NCBI RefSeq assembly: GCF_000717475.1 | Contig: NZ_JPIK01000021.1 | Coordinates: forward strand, 62,001 to 126,000 | Source of the DNA: Desulfonatronum thiodismutans | Lineage (GTDB): Bacteria; Desulfobacterota; Desulfovibrionia; Desulfovibrionales; Desulfonatronaceae | Direction: 5' to 3' | Length of the DNA: 64,000 nucleotides | Shown here: piece after piece, positions 58,961 through 64,000 of the stretch | Layout of the letters: each line of letters opens with the position of its first letter | Position numbering within the stretch: position 1 is the first letter of the stretch | Position numbers and translations under genes: made by a program | Notes under the pieces: model-generated | Told to the model about the DNA's origin: nothing | The model's database searches: none | Seen by the model: the letters and a program-made list of their open reading frames with translations, nothing else

Positions 58961-59424
58961 TGTTTCAGGTCATCAGAGTCGCCATGGACGCACAATCGCC
59001 CACGGATTCAGGTTTTTGGGGATATTTGTTAGGGGGGGCTCCGTTATTCGGCCCCACCGTCCCCGGACCAGCCCTTGGGGGGATCCGCGCAAGCCACCGA
59101 GAGGCAGCCTGGATGAGCAATATCCTTATTTTTCACGTTTCGCACCTTGTCGGGCCTCTTCCGCCTGAGCGGACAAGGCCTTCGCCGCTGCGCTTTCCCA
59201 TTAAGCTTTTACGTGAATGTTATCAAAACGCGTCCGGATGTATACGACACAGGGGGACGTATTAGAGTGCTTTTTTATGAGCGATCTAGCCGCATGGTGG
59301 GGTTATTTTTGACCCTGAACACTGAGGTCGTTGTTGCCGCAGGCTATAAGTCCGGCCCAAACTTGACGAGACTTTTTCCGAGGTCTTATATTAGGTCTTG
59401 AACAAAAAAAACAGGAGACGTCTC
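58961..59424. other. 464-bp divergent region before the toxin-antitoxin pair
   Basis: No protein gene is supported; an 84-codon open frame at 59147-59401 lacks a ribosome site and protein-like composition. The right end carries a good promoter and a 7-base direct repeat for the antitoxin gene. The left end should hold the promoter of the XRE-kinase gene, but none is obvious. Confidence 0.6.
59363..59399 (+). promoter_or_regulatory. Sigma70-like promoter and operator candidate of the toxin-antitoxin operon
   Basis: TTGACG at 59363 and TTATAT at 59386 are separated by 17 bases. AGGTCTT occurs at 59381 and again at 59393, overlapping the -10 box, a good position for antitoxin autoregulation. 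Confidence 0.6.
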
Positions 59425-59676
59425 ATGCCGACAAATCTCGTTCTCACGGATGTTACGGCCAGCATATCCGATCTTAAGAAAAATCCCATGAAGACCGTGG
59501 AGGCGGGCGACGGCTTTGCCGTGGCGATTTTGAACCGGAACAAGCCGGCCTTTTACTGTGTTCCGTCGCGGGCCTACGAGTCCCTGATGGACAGGCTGGA
59601 AGATCTGGAGTTGAACGCATTGGCCGATGCCCGCAAGGATCAGCCGGAATTGGAAGTGGCCCTTGATGAATTATAA
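59425..59676 (+). CDS. Type II antitoxin, Phd/YefM (StbD/RelB-like) family
   Basis: An 83-residue antitoxin. The N-terminal DNA-binding half has VLTDVTASISDLKKNPMKTVEAGDGFAVAILNRNKPAF (shown here as SISDLKKNPMKTVEAG and AVAILNRNKPAFYCV), the typical pattern of Phd/YefM and StbD proteins. The acidic C-terminal helix (RLEDLELNALADARKDQPEL) would wrap the toxin. AGGAG lies 7 bases before ATG 59425; the frame is open from 59398. It neutralises the downstream RelE-type toxin, whose start overlaps this gene by 11 bases, and probably represses its own promoter. Confidence 0.9.
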   Translation: MPTNLVLTDVTASISDLKKNPMKTVEAGDGFAVAILNRNKPAFYCVPSRAYESLMDRLEDLELNALADARKDQPELEVALDEL

Positions 59677-59947
59677 GCTGCGGTTCAAGGAGCAGGCCTT
59701 GAAGGAGTGGCGAAAGCTGGACGAACATCTTCGAGAACAATTCAAACGCAAGCTCCAGGAAAGACTCCATAACCCGCATGTCCCCGCCTCTCGTCTGTCC
59801 AGAGGCGCCAATCGATACAAGATCAAGCTGAAAAGTGCCGGATATCGTCTGGTCTATGAAGTCCGTGATACGGTTTTCGTGGTCGTGGTCGTCGCAGTGG
59901 GGAAGCGTGAGCGTGGTTCGGTATACAAGACGGCGGAGAAGCGCTGA
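59666..59947 (+). CDS. Type II toxin, RelE/ParE superfamily
   Basis: A 93-residue basic protein, MNYKLRFKEQALKEWRKLDE at its start, with the RelE pattern LREQFKRKLQERL, GANRYKIKLKSAGYRLVYEV and a final strand TVFVVVVVAVGKRERGSVY. Conserved Lys, Arg and Tyr residues fit a ribosome-dependent mRNA endonuclease of the RelE type. The start lies inside the antitoxin gene and overlaps it by 11 bases. The pair lies just inside the right end of the presumed insertion that split the mrp operon. Confidence 0.9.
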   Translation: MNYKLRFKEQALKEWRKLDEHLREQFKRKLQERLHNPHVPASRLSRGANRYKIKLKSAGYRLVYEVRDTVFVVVVVAVGKRERGSVYKTAEKR

Positions 59948-59960
59948 AGTAAGCTTTGTC

Positions 59961-60016
59961 TGTTTTGTTTTTTTGACTTGCTGGAGTGGGCGGTAGGAGA
60001 CGGCCATGGCGGAACC
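59961..60016 (+). repeat. Operon-junction repeat, copy 2, in front of mrpE
   Basis: TGTTTTGTTTTTTTGAC, then TGGAGTGGGCGGTAG and ATGGCGGAAC correspond to the end of the third D-type mrp gene and its junction at 38841-38902. Read in the matching frame it gives VLFLTCWSGR then stop, against VLVFLAVTWWSGR in the intact gene. Thus mrpE carries a decayed piece of the gene that once preceded it. Confidence 0.75.
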
Positions 60017-60548
60017 GAGAATTGAGTCCAGGGATAATTCGTCTGAATCGGCTCCAAGTCCCGAGTCGTCGTGGAGTTTTCCCGGCCCGGGCGGCGTCAT
60101 GGTCCGGATATTGGGATTCAGCCTGCTCTGGTGGATTCTGACTGAAGGCGGATCACTCTTTTCCGTCCTTGGACTTCTCGGCGTCGGATTGGCCGTGCCG
60201 GCCAGCTTCCGGCTGCTCCCGCCCCGGTCCTGGCCCCTCCGGCCCTTGGCCGTGATCCGTTTTTCGCCGTACTTTCTGCGGCAATCCCTGCTGGGCGGCC
60301 TGGACGTGGCCTCGCGGGCCATGCGGCTCCGGGTTGACGTGACGCCCACCGTGATCACCCATGTCTTCGCCCTTGAATCCGAGTCGGCTCGGGTGCTCTT
60401 CCTCTGGGTGGTCAGTCTCCTGCCGGGCACGGCCGCCGTGGACCTTCAGGGCGACAAAGCCCGGATCCACGTCCTGGACCAACGCCTCGCGGACTCCGCG
60501 ACCTTGAGAGAGCTGGAGCGGAGGATCGCGGGACTGTTCAGGCAGTGA
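60006..60548 (+). CDS. mrpE: Mrp-type Na+/H+ antiporter subunit E
   Basis: A 180-residue membrane protein. It has a polar N-terminal 30 residues, helices (GVMVRILGFSLLWWILTEGG, LGLLGVGLAVPASF) and the MrpE signatures AVIRFSPYFLRQSLLGGLDVASRAM, LRVDVTPTVI, LFLWVVSLLPGTAAVDLQGD and IHVLDQRL. AGGAG lies 6 bases before ATG 60006. It belongs with mrpFGBCDD at 31655-38882, 21 kb away. The DNA just upstream is a diverged copy of the end of that operon. Whether it is still expressed in step with the rest is unclear; the nearest visible promoter is that of the toxin-antitoxin pair. Confidence 0.9.
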   Translation: MAEPRIESRDNSSESAPSPESSWSFPGPGGVMVRILGFSLLWWILTEGGSLFSVLGLLGVGLAVPASFRLLPPRSWPLRPLAVIRFSPYFLRQSLLGGLDVASRAMRLRVDVTPTVITHVFALESESARVLFLWVVSLLPGTAAVDLQGDKARIHVLDQRLADSATLRELERRIAGLFRQ

Positions 60549-60671
60549 CAGTTCTCCACATTGGTATTCGATTCGATGGACCGCGGCTTTTTTTTCATTC
60601 TTTGCACCTCGGTTCATATTGGAGTAGGGGGCATATTGCTGGAGAGGACATGAACAGGGAGGGAAGGAGTA

Positions 60672-62327
60672 ATGGTTGAAAAGAAGGAAACACAGGAATC
60701 CATCGACATGATCCCGCCCGAAGGCGAGGTCAATCCCATCGACACGGACTACACCATCGGCCAGGACAATGTATCCTACAAACTCGGTCGGTACGGCGTG
60801 GACATCCACAACCCGGTCTTCGGCACCGCAGCGGCTGTTGTCGTCATTTTCGTCGTGGTGACGATGCTGTTTCAAACCCAGGCTGAGCCGCTGTTCGGCA
60901 GCTTGCGCAATTGGCTGACCTCAAACCTGGACTGGTTTTTCATCAGCGCCGGAAATATTTTCGTCCTGGTCTGTCTGTTTCTGATCGTCTCCCCCCTGGG
61001 CAGGGTCCGGATCGGCGGCACCGAGGCCACCCCGGACTTTTCGTATCTCGGCTGGTTCTCGATGCTTTTTGCGGCGGGGATGGGCATAGGCCTGATGTTC
61101 TACGGGGTTTCCGAGCCCTTGTCCCATTTCAGCAGCGCCCTGGGCGGAACAGCCAGTGAGAACGGCATCCGCACGGACTGGGCCCCTCTGGGCGGGGCCG
61201 CGGGCGATACCCAGGCCGCGATCCGCCTGGGCATGGCGGCCACCATCTATCACTGGGCCCTGCATCCCTGGGCGATCTATTCGATCCTGGCCCTGGGTCT
61301 GGCCCTGTTCAGTTTCAACAAGGGTCTGCCCTTGACGGTCCGCTCCATTTTTTACCCCATCCTCGGTGAACGAGTCTGGGGCTGGCCAGGACATGTCATC
61401 GATATTCTGGCCATTTTCGCGACCCTCTTCGGACTGGCCACCTCTTTGGGGATTGGTGCCTCCCAGGCCGCGGCGGGGCTGGGCTACCTGTTCAATCTGC
61501 CCGACGGGAGCACGATGCAGGTCCTGTTAATCATCGGCATTACCCTGCTGGCCCTGATTTCCGTGGTTGCCGGCTTGGAAGCCGGGGTGCAGCGCCTGTC
61601 GCAGATCAACATGGTCCTGGCCGCGTTGTTGATGCTCTTCGTGATCATCGTGGGACCGACCCTGGCCATCCTGACCGGGTTTTTCACCAATCTGGCCGGC
61701 TATCTCCAGCATCTGCCGGCCCTGGCCAACCCCATTGGCCGCGAAGACGCCAATTTTGCCCAAGGCTGGACGGCATTCTACTGGGCCTGGTGGATTTCCT
61801 GGTCGCCGTTCGTGGGGATGTTCATTGCCCGGGTTTCCAGGGGGCGGAACGTACGCGAATTCCTCATCTCGGTCCTGCTGATACCCTCCGCGGCCTGCGT
61901 GTTGTGGATGACGGTTTTCGGGACCACCGCCATTGGTCAGGTTGTCAGAGACGGCTACACGGCTGCCGCGGATGCCGCCTTGCCGTTGCAGCTTTTCGCC
62001 ATGCTCGACGTTCTCCCGCTGGCCCAGATCACATCGTTCATCGGCATCATCCTGGTGGTGGTCTTTTTCGTGACTTCCTCGGACTCAGGTTCCTTGGTCA
62101 TCGACACCATCGGTGCCGGCGGCAAGGTGCAAGCGCCGGTAGTGCAGCGCGTTTTCTGGTGTACCTTCGAGGGGCTGGTGGCCATTGCCCTGATTCTTGG
62201 CGGTGGGCTGGTGGCGCTGCAAGCCATGGCGGTCTCCACGGGCTTCCCGTTCACCATCGTGCTGCTGGTGGCCTGCTGGTCGCTGATCAAGGGCTTGGCC
62301 TCGGAGCCGCGTCTCAAGAAAGTCTGA
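60672..62327 (+). CDS. BCCT-family (betaine/carnitine/choline-type) transporter
   Basis: A 551-residue transporter with about twelve membrane helices. Family features are PVFGTAAAVVVIFVVVTMLF near the start, FAAGMGIGLMFYGVSEPL with the GMGIG stretch, AIYHW-like YHWALHPWAIYSILALGLAL, and the aromatic box FYWAWWISWSPFVGMFIARVSRGR, which in the family binds the quaternary ammonium group. TSSDSGSLVIDTIGAGG also matches. GMGIG rather than GMGIGIGM-like glycine/methionine spacing does not allow a firm choice between sodium and proton coupling. It most likely imports glycine betaine for osmoprotection. GGGAGG and AAGGAG precede ATG 60672. It lies 123 bp after mrpE. Confidence 0.93.
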   Translation: MVEKKETQESIDMIPPEGEVNPIDTDYTIGQDNVSYKLGRYGVDIHNPVFGTAAAVVVIFVVVTMLFQTQAEPLFGSLRNWLTSNLDWFFISAGNIFVLVCLFLIVSPLGRVRIGGTEATPDFSYLGWFSMLFAAGMGIGLMFYGVSEPLSHFSSALGGTASENGIRTDWAPLGGAAGDTQAAIRLGMAATIYHWALHPWAIYSILALGLALFSFNKGLPLTVRSIFYPILGERVWGWPGHVIDILAIFATLFGLATSLGIGASQAAAGLGYLFNLPDGSTMQVLLIIGITLLALISVVAGLEAGVQRLSQINMVLAALLMLFVIIVGPTLAILTGFFTNLAGYLQHLPALANPIGREDANFAQGWTAFYWAWWISWSPFVGMFIARVSRGRNVREFLISVLLIPSAACVLWMTVFGTTAIGQVVRDGYTAAADAALPLQLFAMLDVLPLAQITSFIGIILVVVFFVTSSDSGSLVIDTIGAGGKVQAPVVQRVFWCTFEGLVAIALILGGGLVALQAMAVSTGFPFTIVLLVACWSLIKGLASEPRLKKV

Positions 62328-62418
62328 CCGGAAGTCCTGAGTCCGTTCGATTCAGTAATGCATACCCGGGGCGGGACATCGTTTTCGACTCTCCAGCTCC
62401 GCTCCCGGCCTGGGTTTA

Positions 62419-62544
62419 ACAGTCCGCTGAAAAACTCCCAATTGCTGCGTCACTGCAAAAAGTTCAAACTCTTACGTATGAAAAAATACGCTTCGACCTT
62501 GAGCTTTTTTTGCTCCTTGCACTTGGGGTTTTTGAACGGACTGT
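62419..62544. repeat. 126-bp element with inverted ends (MITE-like or long hairpin)
   Basis: The ends ACAGTCCGCTGAAAAACTCC and, on the other strand, ACAGTCCGTTCAAAAACCCC match at 17 of 20 positions. Inner arms GCAAAAAGTTCAA and TTGAGCTTTTTTTGC also pair, as do CGTA/TACG at the centre, so the whole unit can fold as one long imperfect hairpin. It lies between the BCCT gene and the CBS gene and contains no coding frame of note. It resembles a non-autonomous transposon remnant and could also terminate transcription. Confidence 0.72.
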
Positions 62545-62602
62545 CGGATAAGGTTTATTCAGCCGTTGGTTAACCAAAACTATCGCGCACGCGGCAAATC
62601 CC

Positions 62603-64000
62603 ATGGAAGTCGAACAGATAGAAATCGCAAACCACCTGCGACGATTTGAGCCTTTTGACGCCCTGCCGGAGGAGGCCGTGGCCCGCGTGGCCGCGAATGC
62701 TGATGTGGCTTATTACAAGGCGGGCAGCGATATTTTGCTGCTCAACGACGAGATACATGACCTCTATTTTATTCGTAGCGGCGCGGTGGAACTTTTCCGC
62801 CGCGATGGAGAGTTTTTCAACCGGTTGGGAGAAGGGGAACTTTTGGGGCAAACGGGTCTGATGATGCGCAACCGGGTGCGCTTCCCGGCACGAGCGCTGG
62901 AAGACACCTTGCTGTATATCATTCCCGAGACGATTTTCGACGAGCTGTGCGATCAGCATGACGTCTTTGCCGATTTCGTCGAGTTTGGAGACCACTCTCG
63001 GCTCCAGCAGGCGATTTCCAGAGCTCAGCAGTCCAATGAGATGATGCGGACCAAGGTGAGCAGGCTGATCGGGCGTGAACCGGTGAGCGTCGACCAGACG
63101 GCCAGCGTGCATCAGACCGCGATAAAAATGACCGAAGAGCGCGTTTCTTCAGTGCTGGTCACGGACATGAACGAGGATGGTGAATCCACCGTGGTCGGTA
63201 TCGTGACGGACCAGGACTTGCGCACCCGGTTCATCTCGCCCGCGCTGGAGTTCGATACGCCGATCACGGCCATCATGTCTGCCAACCCGGTTACTCTTGA
63301 CGCCAACCTGTATGTGTTCGACGCCATGCTGACCATGCTGCGCCACAACGTGCATCACCTGCCCCTGATGCGCTCCCAGCAAGCCGTGGGAGTGATCGCG
63401 CTGTCCGATCTGATCCGTTACGAATCCCAGAACAGTCTGTTCGTGGTGGCCAAGCTTTTGCGAGCCCAAAATCAGGAAGAACTGGTGAACCTGGGAAAAG
63501 ATATCGACGCCAGTTTCGTGCGCATGGTCAACGAGGACGCCAATTCACACATGGTCGGCAGTGCCATGACCGTGTTCGGGCGCAGTATTTTCCAGCGACT
63601 GCTGGAACTGGCCGAGGAGCAACTCGGCCCCCCGCCGATCCCCTGCTGTTTTCTGACCCTGGGATCCATGGCCAGGGACGAGCTGCTGCCCGGCGGGGAC
63701 CAGGACAACGCCCTGGTCTTGGACGACAGTTTTGATGCCGCCAAACACGATGGGTATTTCCAAAAACTGGCGGCTTTTGTTTCCGACGGACTGGCTGCCA
63801 ACGGGTTTGCCTATTGCAAAGGCGGGGTGATGGCCACCACGGACAAATGGCGTCAGCCCCGGCATGTGTGGAAGAAGTATTTCGCGGACTGGATCGCCTA
63901 TCCCTCCAAGGAGGCGATGTTGAACAGTTCGATGTTTTTCGATCTGGACGGGGTCTGGGGACATACCGAATGGGTTATCCCTTTCCGGCAACAGATCGCC
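62603..64000 (+). CDS. Cyclic-nucleotide-binding/CBS/DUF294 nucleotidyltransferase protein (3' truncated by window)
   Basis: The first 466 codons of a soluble protein running off the right edge. Residues about 10-115 are a cNMP-binding domain (ADVAYYKAGSDILLLNDEIH, DLYFIRSGAVELFRRDGEFF, LGEGELLGQTGLMM). Two CBS domains follow (EPVSVDQTASVHQTAIKMTE, VVGIVTDQDLRTRFI; NPVTLDANLYVFDAMLTMLR, AVGVIALSDLIRY). Then comes a DUF294 nucleotidyltransferase-like domain (FLTLGSMARDELLPGGDQDN, with GS and DxD-type metal residues). The usual C-terminal DUF294 substrate-binding part must lie beyond the window. The ATG 62603 gives the natural N-terminus; no strong ribosome site is seen. Such proteins are thought to regulate nearby transporters, which would fit the BCCT gene before it. 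Confidence 0.9.
   Translation, partial: MEVEQIEIANHLRRFEPFDALPEEAVARVAANADVAYYKAGSDILLLNDEIHDLYFIRSGAVELFRRDGEFFNRLGEGELLGQTGLMMRNRVRFPARALEDTLLYIIPETIFDELCDQHDVFADFVEFGDHSRLQQAISRAQQSNEMMRTKVSRLIGREPVSVDQTASVHQTAIKMTEERVSSVLVTDMNEDGESTVVGIVTDQDLRTRFISPALEFDTPITAIMSANPVTLDANLYVFDAMLTMLRHNVHHLPLMRSQQAVGVIALSDLIRYESQNSLFVVAKLLRAQNQEELVNLGKDIDASFVRMVNEDANSHMVGSAMTVFGRSIFQRLLELAEEQLGPPPIPCCFLTLGSMARDELLPGGDQDNALVLDDSFDAAKHDGYFQKLAAFVSDGLAANGFAYCKGGVMATTDKWRQPRHVWKKYFADWIAYPSKEAMLNSSMFFDLDGVWGHTEWVIPFRQQIA

Noticed and set aside
59147..59401. 84-codon open frame upstream of the antitoxin
   Set aside because: No ribosome site, atypical composition, overlaps the promoter of the toxin-antitoxin operon.
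38883..60005. Signalling array as a prophage or integrative element
   Set aside because: No integrase, phage, conjugation or transposase gene was seen, so only an insertion of unknown mechanism is claimed.
62358..62573. 71-codon open frame across the inverted-repeat element
   Set aside because: It runs through both arms of the hairpin element and has no ribosome site or protein-like pattern.

Overview
This 64 kb window is GC-rich and densely coded. Gene content points to a Gram-negative sulfate-reducer-like member of the Desulfovibrionales, probably a salt- or alkali-adapted one such as a Desulfonatronum relative. That placement is inference from an Mrp-type multisubunit cation/proton antiporter, a BCCT betaine-type transporter, TreY/GlgX, many PAS sensor kinases and a predicted selenocysteine peroxiredoxin. 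No rRNA, tRNA, CRISPR array, integrase or intact transposase was seen.

Layout. 1-6.1 kb: the end of cheB, an antisense-overlapping CYTH protein, a receiver-like/TPR protein and a compact N-degron cluster (clpS-clpA-aat). 6.3-11.8 kb: a conserved hypothetical, then a translationally coupled uvrB-glycosyltransferase-ligA operon. 11.8-23 kb (minus strand): glgX-treY-adenylate cyclase/FHA, a guanine-deaminase-like enzyme with a 12-bp repeat tract, and a hybrid kinase coupled to a YgiQ-type radical SAM protein. 23.4-25.9 kb: a DUF4143-type AAA ATPase behind three direct repeats spaced 22 bp apart, plus an unassigned partner gene. 26-31.6 kb: an amidoligase/class I amidotransferase pair, a DUF21 membrane protein, a peroxiredoxin read through an in-frame UGA (predicted selenocysteine with a SECIS hairpin), two coiled-coil proteins and a small beta-sandwich protein. 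31.6-38.9 kb: mrpFGBCDD plus a third MrpD/NuoL-like subunit. 39-59 kb: a minus-strand array of ten signalling genes with kinases, receivers, HDOD and degenerate HD-GYP output domains, one metal-dependent hydrolase and one kinase remnant. 59.4-64 kb: a RelE-type toxin-antitoxin pair, mrpE, a BCCT transporter and the start of a cNMP/CBS/nucleotidyltransferase protein.

Three points stand out. First, mrpE lies 21 kb from the rest of its operon, and the operon-end/mrpE-start junction is present twice as diverged direct repeats flanking the signalling array. The array therefore looks like an insertion that split the antiporter operon. Second, the kinases show local duplication and shuffling: two near-copies of a kinase C-terminus, one followed by an intact REC-PAS-HK-REC gene and the other by a 63-codon internal deletion product of it. 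Third, the peroxiredoxin at 29558-30289 would be called a pseudogene by standard gene callers but has the marks of a real selenoprotein.

All calls come from reading the sequence and provided translations. No database search was run.
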